Shown piece by piece: positions 38,701-48,777 of a DNA stretch of 64,000 nucleotides. The translations under genes were made by a program, and so were the position numbers. The DNA is from Bombyx mori (taxonomy: Eukaryota; Arthropoda; Insecta; Lepidoptera; Bombycidae), in contig NC_085124.1 of assembly GCF_030269925.1 (NCBI RefSeq), positions 10,416,001-10,480,000 on the forward strand. Direction: 5' to 3'. Positions within the stretch are counted from its first letter, which is position 1; each line of letters starts with the position of its first letter. The notes below the pieces were generated by a model that saw nothing but the letters and a program-made list of their open reading frames with translations, had not been told where the DNA came from and did not search any database.

Positions 38701-39714
38701 GAAGTTTTTAAAATAATATACATGTTCCAAATACAAAATAATTAAAAAGTTGAAAAAAAAGAAAAGTTTTTATGTAACAGTATTTATGGCCAGACTAAGT
38801 TATATAATAATATATAGCACAACAAGTATATATTTTTATCAGAAACCTTAAATCCTTTAAGTGCATTCATAATCATTTAGCATATTCATGAATATTCATT
38901 TGGCTTTGCGAAATGTTTTGATTTTTTCTATTGCTTCAGGTGGAGTAACGCACATGAAATTCATTCCTGGTACTTTGAAGCTTGTTTCTGGTGCAAGAAA
39001 AGATCACAGACTGTTTGTTTGGGACATACGGTATTATAGGAAACCACTAAACATTCTGAGTAGAGTTGTAAATACGAACCAACGAATTTATTTTGATATA
39101 TCACCTTGTGGAAAATATTTGGTATCGGGTGGTACAGATGGAGTGGTAAAAGTTTGGTCACTTGATCATATAGATTGGCATTCTAGTTTAGATCCAGTTA
39201 ATAATACAACTGATGATGTTACTTATAAGGTATTATTTTTAATTATATTAATAGCTTGTGTGCTTTATTTTAAAAGCTTTTATTGAAAAAGAGTAATTGA
39301 ATAAATAGTTTAATTTTGAAGCCTGCATGACATCACAATTGTACAGCTACTGGATGAGATTCTATTTTACTATTTAATGAATATATTGCTTACATGGTAA
39401 TTAATTTGACGGCTTAAACTCTATTTTTGACTTGACTTTTTCATTTTCAGTTTCCTTTATACAAAGATTGCTGCAATAGCATATCAATTCATCCATATAG
39501 ACCCATATTGGCTACCGGATCTGGTCAATATCATTTCACAGACCCGATAAAATCTTTGAGTGAGAAAACGAATAATGAAGCCGTAGATTCTAGTTCTGAT
39601 GATTCTATTAACCAGTATGATATACGATACTCTAGTCACAGTGAAAATTGTTTGACGTTCTGGTGGACTGGGGATGTTATAGAATTAAATAAAAACCTAC
39701 GTCGTTGTGTTTAA
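35714..39714 (+). CDS. WRAP53: WRAP53/TCAB1-like WD40 protein, 5 exons
   Basis: Telomerase Cajal body protein: binds the CAB box of scaRNAs and telomerase RNA and delivers them to Cajal bodies (family knowledge; silkworm use for scaRNAs is the safer inference). Exons 35714-36150, 36768-36956, 37305-37465, 38940-39229, 39451-39714 sum to 1341 nt, 446 aa, with all phases consistent. Family landmarks in order: YLRGCKWSPDGTCCLSVVND-like strand (here VNNDG), VYDFCWYPFMNS, WDAFDGSLRCSYRGFNAVDE, FTSDGRKIIAGYKKHLRIFD, RPGREF, GSWNTTITLY, GHGGGVTHMKFIPGTLKLVS, GARKDHRLFVWDIR, TNQRIYFDISPCGKYLVSGG, DGVVKVWSLD, DCCNSISIHPYRPILATGSG, CLTFWWTGD. Shorter at both ends than the human protein. Intron 1 carries an RTE fragment, intron 3 a mariner. 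Confidence 0.93.
36245..36652 (+). mobile_element. RTE-type LINE 3' fragment in WRAP53 intron 1
   Basis: Broken frame with VYNQCVLPVMTYGSEIWCFT, LFKKLSVTQQPIERAMFGIS, then KWRPRTVKCSVPCTRWADDI and the 3' terminus AGAGGCCTATGTTCAGCAGT followed by GGACAGGCTGAGATTATGAT. This is the end of ORF2 of an RTE element. Same sense as WRAP53; several stops. Confidence 0.8.
37194..37268 (-). repeat. Diverged tRNA-SINE body scrap in WRAP53 intron 2
   Basis: aggttttaagtgattactag, agctcatagacttcaacaac, gagttctaggtct line up with the body centre. Ends about 37 bp before exon 3. Confidence 0.5.
37600..38730 (-). pseudogene. mariner-like transposase remnant in WRAP53 intron 3
   Basis: Minus-strand pieces: N-terminal helix-turn-helix part at about 38379-38700 (KENRIAVIALRKVGIEPSVI, QTLQMLGI) and the catalytic part at 37771-38268 (RHRNILFTDEKNFTIEEHCN, VMVWWGVSYQGITSYIFVKK, KNILWTGPHVSAPGHKAGTT). 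The first Asp (FTDEK) is kept, but the second, expected in a QDSAPAHKA-like motif, is replaced (HVSAPGHKA), and frames are broken. Of the mariner/Tc1 group with FTDEK signature. TIRs not identified. Confidence 0.8.
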
Positions 39715-40083
39715 GCAGATGAATCTTTATGTATTTCAATTTATACATTTGTAGTTGATGTTGTGTGAAAAAATGAATGTGATAGATGAGTTTCCACTTT
39801 AAAAAAATTTACATGACTTATGTTGACTCTGACCTTCAAGCCTTCTCTTTTCTTATGTTGGCTGGCAATCAAACTGAAAGTGTCAAAAATCTTTGTGATT
39901 TTTTTTGGTTCAATAGTATTTATCGAGTAGTCTGATATGTAGATATGAAGAATATTTTTTATATTGTCTACCCTATTTAAATACCCCCTATTTACAAGTA
40001 TAGTTAAAGTGAAAGGTTTTCAACTATAAAGTTGAAAATAACGAAGTTTGGGGTTCCCGGTCTACTTATTATCATTTAACATT
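39715..40083. other. WRAP53 3' flank
   Basis: No AATAAA or ATTAAA on the plus strand until the SINE tail at about 40314. Nothing else visible. Confidence 0.5.
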
Positions 40084-40326
40084 TTACTGGTGATAGGACC
40101 TCTTGTGAGTCCGCACGGGTAGGTACCACCACCCTGCCTATTTCTGCCGTGAAGCGGTAATCAGTTTCGGTTTGAAGGGTGGGGCAGCCGTAACTATACT
40201 GAGACCTTAGAACTTATATCTCAAGGTGGGTGGCGCATTTACGTTGTAGATGTCTATGGGATCCAGTAACCACTTAACACAAGGTGTGCTGTGAGCTCGT
40301 CCACCCATTTGAGCAATAAAAATAAA
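40084..40326 (+). repeat. tRNA-SINE body copy downstream of WRAP53
   Basis: ttactggtgataggacctct, ctatttctgccgtgaagcgg, gtttgaagggtggggcagcc, gagctcgtccacccatttga and the tail caataaaaataaaataaaac, same strand as WRAP53. Supplies the first canonical poly-A signals after the WRAP53 stop. Confidence 0.85.
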
Positions 40327-40329
40327 ATA

Positions 40330-41930
40330 AAACATTCCGTTTATGACCTACATACAATAATTTTATGTTGATAAACACGTTAGTTCGTTACTTAACAGTA
40401 TCAAACAATCGAATAGTGGACTTTTCCCAAGGCTAATTCGGTTTCCGGCAGTAACAAGTAGATCGATAACATGTCATTGTCGAAAGCAAAGACGATTATG
40501 AAAATTTGCGCAAACGTTTATTTTTTAAATCACAACTACCAAAATTTTGTTTAGTTATGATATATGTATGTAAATACTTATAAATTGAGACTAGCCCTTG
40601 CATAAAGTCCGCTTAGAAATGTGCGAAAAATTGGCAATCTATTGGCCTATCTCAACCGCAAAACACGTTTTGGATTAAAGGGTAAAATTTAATAACTTTT
40701 AGATCTTGTAATGATAAATATTCGAGCAGATTTTGATAAAAATGTTTGGTAAGTTATACGCGGTGTAAAATGTAACTACCCTCGAAGCTGCAACAAAGGT
40801 GCTATGCAAATCATTAGCGAAAATCGGGAGACGAAATTGATTTCGGGAATGATTCGCTTCCATTGATAGATGGAAAAATGTGTTGAGAGTGAAATGATCG
40901 GACTGAATTTTAAATTTTGACTTTTGAGTCACAATTGCGAATTGCATAAATTTAATTTAAGCCCACGGTATTCCGTTTTCGGGCAAAAATACTTAAACAT
41001 TCCTTCAAAAATAGAATTTTGTATTGATAAATGTTCGACTGACTTAGAATTATTATCCCATTTTTCTAAAAAAAAGGGCTTAGGAACGGAATGTTCGTGA
41101 AAATTGAGTGCCAATTTTAATCTATTGTACTTTTCTATACATATAAGTACTGTTATCACTAATGTTAAGGAAGAAAGAGGGGAGTGACGACAAAAAACGT
41201 GTAATGAATTTAAAAGTAATTGTTTTTTGCTGGCACATAGCCGCGACTTAATGTGATCTTTAAAAGTTTATTCTTTTTATTTGCCAACTGATCGTAACAA
41301 AACACTTCAAAGATAGTATATGCTTATCAAAATTATCTAAGGCCAATTCGTTCACTCATTGGGGAAACGACTAAGTTGTCCAAAAAAAGGTGCATAGACT
41401 AAAAATAAAAATTATCTTTATGATTTTATTTAATAATACGTAGACATAAATAACATATTATCAGTTCTCTTTGTAAAGGATTTTATTTCATAATACGTAC
41501 TTAGACATAAATAAAATATCAGTTCTCTTTGTAAAGTTTTGTCGACGTCATCCATGGAATATGATAACTCGATCGATTTGCTGACTGTAGTCCTCAGATC
41601 CTTGTAAAGCGGCTCAGTTTTATTGCCACGCCGAGACCTTTGGCGTCCGTAAATCTTTATTAAAATGTTTTATGACGATTGCCTTATACGCGTTCAATCA
41701 GTTTCGGATTGTTGGGTTCAATCGAAACGTAACTAATACGATATATTACTCAAATATTTAAACGTTTTGTTTGTTTGAAAGCTTATCTATTTGCAACCTC
41801 TTTTTCAGGTCTTCGTCTATATATATGTAATAATGATATTATATAGGATAGTATTAAATATGTATTTTTCACGTGATATTAAATATTACATGAAAGTGTC
41901 GACGATTACAAGATCCTCGTCGACATGCTT
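40330..41930. other. No gene seen
   Basis: AT-rich sequence with 76- and 82-codon minus-strand open frames at 40699-41159 that show no motif or splice context. A pair of related blocks (acgtagacataaataa... at 41440 and acttagacataaataaaata at 41502, each followed by cagttctctttgtaaag) is a local 60-bp direct duplication. Confidence 0.45.
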
Positions 41931-41936
41931 GATGAA

Positions 41937-42045
41937 ATTTGATGGCCCGGTAGGCTTAGTGATTAGTGACCCTGGCGACTGTACTACAGAATTCAGGTTT
42001 GATTCCCGATCGGAATCTATCTTTGTAAAATTTATTAGGCATTTT
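41937..42045 (+). repeat. tRNA-like SINE head, third family
   Basis: GGCCCGGTAGGCTTAGTGAT followed by TAGTGACCCTGGCGACTG and box B-like GGTTTGATTCCCGATCGG. Lacks a closed acceptor stem, so not scored as a tRNA gene. May be linked to the RTE tail starting near 42090. Confidence 0.5.
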
Positions 42046-42089
42046 TTGCACATATATTTTTTACATGTATAATACAGGAGAGGACGATA

Positions 42090-42356
42090 TCCGGAGGCCG
42101 TTGATGGCCTAGAAAAATAGAAGCTAGTAGAGAGATGATGCATGTGACTAGGAGATGTATGGAAATAGCAATGCAAGGTAGAGGGGGAAGAGGTCGACCG
42201 AAGAAGACATGGATGGAGTATGTGAATGACGATATGAGAGACAGAGAGGAGGGAGTGTCAAGATGACGGCTGAGAGAAGAGAATGGAATAGAAAAATTCG
42301 CTGTGCCGACCCCACCTAGTGGGATAAGGTGGAGAAAAAGAAGAAGAAGAAGTTGA
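42090..42356 (+). mobile_element. RTE-type LINE 3' end with GAA-rich tail
   Basis: Codes, with one break, the tail VTRRCMEIAMQ-like, GRGRPKKTWMEYVNDDMRDR, REENGIEKFAVPTPPSGIRW and ends in an agaagaagaagaag tail instead of poly-A. A typical 3' end of lepidopteran RTE endonuclease-reverse transcriptases. Confidence 0.75.
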
Positions 42357-42439
42357 TGGTTTACAAAAAATCATGTAAACTTCAGATCACGGCATCCTGG
42401 GTGACTACGATTTTTGTTTGTTTGTTGAGATTATACCAA

Positions 42440-42640
42440 AGTTAGGGAGAGAGGAAAAATGCGCGAAACCTCAATCGAAACAGACGAGGGGTCTGTTTCG
42501 ATTGAGTTCTGTGTCAGTCGAGGTTTGGACAAGGCTCGTTGAGCGATAGGGGCTTTTAGTTGGTTCAACTCCGAGACTGCCAACCTATCGTCTAGTTAGA
42601 AGCCTAAGGATTTCCTAACGAACCAAAAAAAAAAAAAACG
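42440..42640 (+). repeat. R1-clade LINE 3' UTR with perfect hairpin
   Basis: gagcgataggggcttttagt, tggttcaactccgagactgc and aaggatttcctaacgaacc then A14 parallel the 3' UTR at 54760-54890. At 42470-42485 and 42491-42506, CTCAATCGAAACAGAC and its exact inverse enclose a 5-nt loop. Confidence 0.6.
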
Positions 42641-43029
42641 CTCTGAGAATTAAATTATAACTATGTGCTTACGTATTGATATAAGCTTGCGTGTTTAAAT
42701 AAAAAACAAATATTGAATGTTAACGAAACCTTATTATTGCCATTCCGGTTTTGTGACCACGAATACCGAAAGAACTACTAATTATTCGCACGTTAATTGA
42801 AGATGTCGTACAACTGCGTTACTTGACTATATTTTAATTGAAATTGGTTTGAATTCGGAATCGAGGAAGTGACTATTTGATAGGAAAATTCAAGCATTTA
42901 CTAAAGTGTTAATTATGGTAAATTAAAAGCTTTTCATTAAAAACTATTTATTTAACTATGTAGGTATGATATGCCTACTATATCTAAATTTTTCTGGTAG
43001 CTTTTTATTCTTATCGCGTATAGTAAAAC

Positions 43030-43270
43030 GATATCTTTTTTAATCGATTTCAAAAAAGGAGGATGTTCTCAATTCGACGTTTTTTTTTGTTAGATACCTC
43101 ATAAATTTTGACTGAGTGAATCGATTTTGATCACTCTTTTTTTATTAGAAAGCTGACGCTTCCCGTGTGGTCACATTTCAATTTAGTCCAGTTCTGATAA
43201 TGGTGGTAGATGCATAACTCAATATCACGTCAACCGATTTCGATGATTATTGGTTTTTAGTGTATATATT
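43030..43270. repeat. Fragment of a common moth repeat
   Basis: gatttcaaaaaaggaggatg, ttctcaattcgacgtttttt, gatacctcataaattttgac, gttctgataatggtggtaga. Frequently seen in silkworm intergenic DNA; class not known to me. Confidence 0.4.
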
Positions 43271-44190
43271 TTTTTGGAATATCTTTTTTTTTCTATTTGA
43301 TGTTGGGTTTTGTTATGTCTATTTACAATTAATTAGCATGTCTATTTACATTTATTCCAGACGGTGCTTAACAATTAAGAACCTAATGTGCAATAAAACA
43401 AGGGCACGTATGTGATATGCGTTCACGAATTTCAAAGAATATTGAAAGGTGACTTTTTGTCTTTTGATTTAAAATTTTCTACAATATAGGTTCTCTTAAG
43501 CCTTTCCCGGGTATGGTTAAAAATACGGGTATGGGATCTCGCAAACTTATATTTTTCTTCTATTTAAGTGTCCCAAAAATATCTACCTCGCGTAGACAAT
43601 GTTTGACCGTTGGCACGTATGAAGATTTGACACTTTGAGTTCAAGGTGGGTCATGGGATTCGTACTGCAGTTACTGCGGGATTTGGTAGGTATTTGCTTA
43701 ACACATGACACATACAAAATTAAGTAATCTTCGTCGATCTTAAAATATTTTCACGGGTGTCTATTGTGAATAAGTTCATGTTATATTCGAACATAGGTAT
43801 AATAGTTGTATAATGGACTGACAGAAATAGAACTGAGACTGAAGAAGTACGAAAAATTCAGTAGCATTGAAATACCAAAAAATCTAAGAAAAAAGTAGGA
43901 CTGACTGGGATCCGAAAGTGACAAAAAAACGAATGACACTTTTTACAAGTCAGCGGCTGCGAGGGTAATCCCAGTCGGCATTAATCTGGCTTACACGAGA
44001 GAAATTTGCAATTTTGTTTCCTGCCCTTTATTATCTAGCCGACCGACAAACGTCACTTCTTTGTGGATTATTGTTTGTGGACTGCGACGGATCATTTATT
44101 CTGTTAACATAATTGGCGCGTTGCCTAGGCCACGAGGGCCATAAGTTTGGGGTTTTCATTGCCTTAGAACGAAAAGGGGACAATTACTTG
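43271..44190. other. No gene seen
   Basis: No exon or repeat boundary recognised between 43271 and 44190. Confidence 0.4.
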
Positions 44191-44194
44191 ATAG

Positions 44195-44280
44195 GGAGTG
44201 GTCGGCGTCACTCACCAGCAATGCCAGGGTTACAGCTAAGCCGCTGCTCTCCGCTGAGGACTCTGGGGAGTGTAATGTGG
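44195..44280 (-). repeat. Scrap of the jockey/CR1-like LINE 3' end
   Basis: cactcaccagcaatgccagg, ttacagctaagccgctgctc, tccgctgaggactctgggga correspond to 13160-13225 of the truncated copy, strongly diverged. Confidence 0.55.
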
Positions 44281-44796
44281 AAATAATAGACAGTAACAAC
44301 TGCAAATAGCACACGATAGTCATAGTATGGGTTCGTTCAGGTTGATTTATATTTCGTGCGTGAAAATTTGATCACAAAATGTAATGTTTTTTCAAAGTTG
44401 ATATAATTAGTACACGGCGGTAGTAGGGCGGATATACTTAATACATGATTTTAAATCGTAAATTCAAAGCAATCCACGTGATTTTGGCAAATCTTTTACC
44501 CTGTTTTGGGTAAAGTTCGATTATGGTTTCTAATTAAACTACGAATCCTATAATATTATATTTACATAGAAGTCATATATAAGTGATTTTAATAGACTGT
44601 ATTTTAAGTTTACCAATTTAATAATATAGTTCTTTTATATAAATATCCTTAGAAACTACGTATGTATGTTAATGCGAAGTGTAATTCTAGTCATTGTAGT
44701 TGTATTAATGTGATCTCTGAATAAATATTTGATATTGTGAACGTGAGATTTTCCTTTCAACAATGATTCAATTTCCGAATACATACCTACCTGGTC

Positions 44797-44897
44797 CTGT
44801 GGACTGAATGGTAAAAAGTCGCAGTCGCCCAAAACACGCCATTTAGGATCCTCCTGATCCACTATCGGTGCTTTTAGGTACCTCAGGGTGTCGAGGA
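44797..44897 (+). repeat. Bm1 SINE 5' fragment
   Basis: gcccaaaacacgccatttag, gatcctcctgatccactatc, ggtgcttttaggtacctcag matches the Bm1 5' region in sense orientation (compare gtaccta-aaaacaccgttag at 16511, inverse). An 86-codon minus frame over it is not a gene. Confidence 0.6.
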
Positions 44898-45439
44898 TGT
44901 ATAATGGGTATGTCAAGCCGAAATCGAACTATAGTTTCAAAAATGCAGATCACGTTAAAAACGTCTAAGCCGTACTTAGTTTCATACAAAAACTAATATT
45001 TTAATTGTTTCAACTGGTTGATGATAACCCTGGAATTGTACAACAAAAATGCCATTAATCCGTTAATTTGGTTAAACGCGTTAGAAATAGATAGATAACA
45101 GCAGATTCGTTCAATTGATTTTAATCAATGAAAACGACAAAAAATGCTATCATATGACTAGACGCTTAAGGTTCAAAATCGCAAACCAAAATTCCAAACG
45201 CATTACGGCCATTACATATTACTAAATTTCATTTTCATTGCAAAGACAAAGAAGTTATTTGATGTGCCGAAACAGTCGGAGCGGTTAGAGGCACAGGCGA
45301 AGCCCCTTCTGGTCATAGCTGGAATACTCATAGGCTACCGTTGCCAGCGAATAAAAAAAAGCCGGTGAAGTGTTTATGTGTGTGTATATTAATCAGCTGA
45401 CATAACGTGATTTTTGAATTCAGAGAAACCGCCCGTTTA

Positions 45440-45872
45440 GACCTGTTTCTACAAGAGAAAATCGCCGGATCCCCACCCGCGCGGCAGGTGGTATGTGGGA
45501 GTTGAACCTCACTAAAAACTCCTGCCGCTCACAACCGGCGCCCTACCTCGGACCGGGCCGGAGCCCAGTCGGGGCTATTGAAACGGCGGGACAGGGTTGA
45601 CGCAGAGCACATTACATCCATCCCACCGTCCCACGGACGCCGGACCGGCGGCCGCCAGCGACACGACCACCGGTTCCCTCGTTCAGCGGGCCGAGAGTCC
45701 GCTTTGATGGCGCCGCTTTACACCTTCCCCCAGAGTGGTCGGGGGAACGCGGTCTACCATCACCCGGCTTCCTACTGCGGGTGAGCGTGCAAAGCACGCC
45801 ACCCCACGTCTGGGTCTCTCCCCGCACAAAACGGGTGGGACCCCTAGCTCTTAGGGGGCCAGGTCACGGATA
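45440..45872. repeat. GC-rich island, likely retrotransposon UTR fragment
   Basis: A 430-bp block of strikingly high GC in AT-rich surroundings: gcggcaggtggtatgtggga, cggaccgggccggagcccag, cggccgccagcgacacgacc, gcgtgcaaagcacgccaccc, cctagctcttagggggcc. It contains several short inverted pairs but no lasting frame. Most such blocks in this genome are LINE UTRs; I cannot name the family. Confidence 0.4.
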
Positions 45873-46300
45873 CGTTTAGATCTGTAGCAGTTTTGGTATT
45901 TTTACATTAATTTTTACTCTTTTATACCTTGAATTAATTTACGAACATAAATCTTGGTGAGATAAAAGTCTTTCAAGTACCTAATTACGTAACCTCGAGG
46001 GCTGAATGAAAGCGATATCACAGGGATATTGAATTGATTAAATATAGAACACTATCTACCATTATCCGATTGATATGCCCTTTGTGAGGCACTCTCTATA
46101 CATGTTGTGAGAACATTCGGATCATCGGTCTATCGAGAAATAACACCCACTGGGTGGAAGGTCTTCCCTTTGTCGTTACCCTTTGAAACATGTTTTTTAT
46201 AACTTCAGTTTGAAAAAAAGGTTTGACGAAGTATACATATTAATGTATTAAATCGAATTTTATTTACCACTAACTTGGTTATGTTGCAAATGTATGCGGT

Positions 46301-46554
46301 TTTAATTTTTTGCTTAGTTGGGTGAACGAACTCACAGCTCACCTGAATTTGTAGTAGTTGAGTGATTAATGGAGTCCATAGACATCTACGAGGTAATTGC
46401 GCTACCCGCCTTGAGATATAAGTTCTAAGGTCTCAAGTATAGTTACAGCGGCTGTCCCACCCTTCAAACCGAAACGCTTTACTGCTTCATGGTAGAAATA
46501 GGCAGGGTGATGGTACCTACCCGTGCGGACTCACAAGAGGTCCTACCACCAGTA
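46301..46554 (-). repeat. tRNA-SINE body copy, variant subfamily
   Basis: In place of the usual ggtgttaagtggttactgg this copy reads gaatttgtagtagttgagtg then attaatggagtcc, the same variant seen at the inner edge of the insert at 23669-23684. It also shares gtctcaagtatagttaca and ggctgtcc with that copy. Confidence 0.8.
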
Positions 46555-47312
46555 AAAAGGCTTGAAAGCCCACAGTCAATGTCGCCAACTATGCACAATG
46601 CGATCCTGCCTATTCCTACCGTTGTACAAATGGTCGTGGCTTAAAGAAAATGACGCCTGCACTTGTATCGATTAGGCAGAATGGTTGTACCAAGCTGTGC
46701 GATAGGTACTAGATAACGGATGGATGAATTAAAAATTTGTAATTGTATCATGTGGAGGATGGTATATTTAAACCAAGTATATAAATCGTAATTGGAGGGC
46801 AGGAAGATTGATATCTAACCTATTAAGGTGTTGATCTTAATTATAACGAGATTTCTATGACTCGTTTCATAATTTGGACCGGTAAAAAACCTTAATGCGA
46901 GTCAACAAAGTGGTTACGAATTTAGTGTATATAAACTTTTATGATTCTCCCCTCATGACGCGGCTATATTCGATTTAATTTAGTTTTAACGGTCTAGCCA
47001 GTATTCTGTTTACAATTTCGTATAACGTTTGTTTTAAATGAGTTTTTAAGCATTACGAATGTGAAACATTTTCTCATCTTTATGGGTTATTAAAGAGACG
47101 TTAACTTAGACAGCAGCCTGCCTCCACATAAACTTCGAATCGCCCATTATTTTGTTATGATTAGAAAAAAATCCTTACTAATGATATTTTCTACTAGAAA
47201 TTATGTTGCAGATAATTTCTATAAAAAATATGCCTTTTTCTTAACAGCTATGCTGTGGCTTTTAATAAACCTAGAAACTATATGACACGAAAATACGCTA
47301 TTATTAGCTAAG
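46555..47312. other. No gene seen
   Basis: Nothing beyond AT-rich sequence; a short block at 46560-46700 (caatgcgatcctgcctattc, gtcgtggcttaaag) may be a very old SINE remnant. Confidence 0.35.
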
Positions 47313-47588
47313 AAGTTGCTGTGGCCTAAAGGATAAGATTCGAATCCCGTAAGCAGGTACCAATTTTATAATGAAATATGTCCTTAAAACATGTTCACGA
47401 ATGACTTCCACGATGAGAGAATAACACCAATAACACCGTGAAGTAAAAATCAAACCCGATAATAATTTTAACAATTGAGACATATACTATAAGTCTCAAG
47501 ATCGGTGGTGGGATTCAAGTTATGTGTATTGGTCATAATAACCACTTAACACCAGGAAGACTGTCAGCACGTTCACTTATTTAAGCAT
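47313..47588 (+). repeat. Old full-length composite SINE
   Basis: Has both modules in the order head then body: gctgtggcctaaaggataag (box A-like), gattcgaatcccgtaagcag (box B-like), catgttcacgaatgacttcc, gtaaaaatcaaacccgataa, then body pieces taagtctcaagatcggtggt, ccacttaacaccaggaagac and gtcagcacgttcacttattt. It confirms that head and body are one SINE. Confidence 0.75.
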
Positions 47589-47624
47589 TTTGTCCCATAT
47601 AGCTTACATTATTACCGCTAAATA

Positions 47625-47935
47625 CCTCAAACCAAACCACAGCCGGATGGTATAAGATTTGGCAAAAAAATATCTCTATGAACGCAGCGGTTCTAAGTAG
47701 TAGTAACGGTAGGCAGCGGCTTGGCTAACGGTAGGCAGCGCCTTGGCTCTGCCCCTGGCATTGCTGACGTCCATGAGCGACGGTAACCACTGACCATCAG
47801 GTGGGCCGTATGCTCGTCTGCCTATACGGCAATTAAAAAAAAAAGTATGGATTAATTCTGCTCTTGTGGCGGGCTATGGTGAAAACGAGATGACAGGATC
47901 ATTACAAAAAAATCCTCAGGGAATGAATCGGCATA
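47625..47935 (-). repeat. Old LINE 3' segment interrupted by a younger one
   Basis: 47630-47700 (cagccggatggtataagatt, tggcaaaaaaatatctctat) and 47846-47935 (tatggattaattctgctctt, gtggcgggctatggtgaaaa, cgagatgacaggatc) are consecutive parts of the minus-sense LINE tail seen whole at 13290-13460. Between them lies the plus-sense insertion. Confidence 0.7.
47705..47845 (+). repeat. Nested LINE 3' end (plus sense)
   Basis: Last about 130 bp of the same LINE family in the opposite sense: ggcattgctgacgtccatga, ccatcaggtgggccgtatgc, tcgtctgcctatacggcaat then A11. The first 40 bp contain a near-perfect tandem duplication of aacggtaggcagcgGcttggct. Probable target duplication AGTA. Confidence 0.7.
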
Positions 47936-48239
47936 CCACAGATTATAATGATAATATAATCAATCATATAGCATATAGCATCTTTTTCGGGCACGCAACA
48001 AAAATGTTCAAATATATTAATAAATGCAGAAAATTATCAGCATTTCTTTTTTATAATATAGAAGAACAGACGATCTTAAGGCTTCGTCAAACAGAACGCG
48101 TAATTAGCGCGCGTCAGAGCGCTAAACTAATGCCGCGCTATGATGCCGAGATGTGTTGTACTAACTACTATGGTATCATACCGTCACACAGAGCGCCAGC
48201 GCTATAAGCGCTTAGTACGCGTTCTGTTTGACGAAGGCT

Positions 48240-48418
48240 TTATAGTCCACTTCAAGTTTAGCGGTTACTGGACATCGCAGAGATCAGAACTCGCTTGCTA
48301 AGTGAAAATTCTATTGCACGCATAGATGCAACACTTTAACTACCCTTCAAAGCCGAACCCATTAATATTCCTTCGCAGAAATGGACATGGTGATGCTATT
48401 CACTCCTGCTCGGGACCG
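48240..48418 (-). repeat. Highly diverged tRNA-SINE body copy
   Basis: tagcggttactggacatcgc, ctacccttcaaagccgaacc, ttccttcgcagaaatggaca keep the order of the body. Lies just outside the gypsy element. Confidence 0.5.
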
Positions 48419-48459
48419 CAGCATGTGTTCATTGAAATATTTTCTGATCAAAAACAAAT

Positions 48460-48777
48460 TTTAACACTACAAGTCCGACTGGCGGGCTTTTGTGAGTTTT
48501 CGTGAGTTCGTTGTTCCGGGCTGTTGGCGAAGATGATATAGAAATAATGTTTACGCCGATTTGGTATGAGGTTTTAATATAAAAGCGACACAATAACTAA
48601 AATAAAATACAAAATGAGTTGAGAATCGTACAGTTACACTAAGACTCGCAATATCTTACTGGTCGTCGTCGCGCGCGCTGAGGGCGTGTGTTTTCGCGCT
48701 TAGAGAGGTCTGTCTCAGCGGGCGGTAAGGCGGCGGCGGGGGCGGTATCACACGTTCGGAAATTACGTTCCGTTATA
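48460..48777 (-). repeat. 3' LTR of the gypsy element
   Basis: 318 bp, reading TATAACGGAACG to GTAGTGTTAAA in element sense. Identical by eye to the 5' LTR. Contains the stop codon and last 46 codons of the polyprotein. Confidence 0.92.

Noticed and set aside
44656..44916. 86-codon minus-strand frame (MTYPLYILDTLRYLKAPIVD...) considered as a 5' HSL exon or separate gene
   Set aside because: Its core matches the Bm1 block around ggtacctaaaaacaccgttag and ggatcc, so the frame comes from a SINE fragment. It also has no phase-compatible partner.
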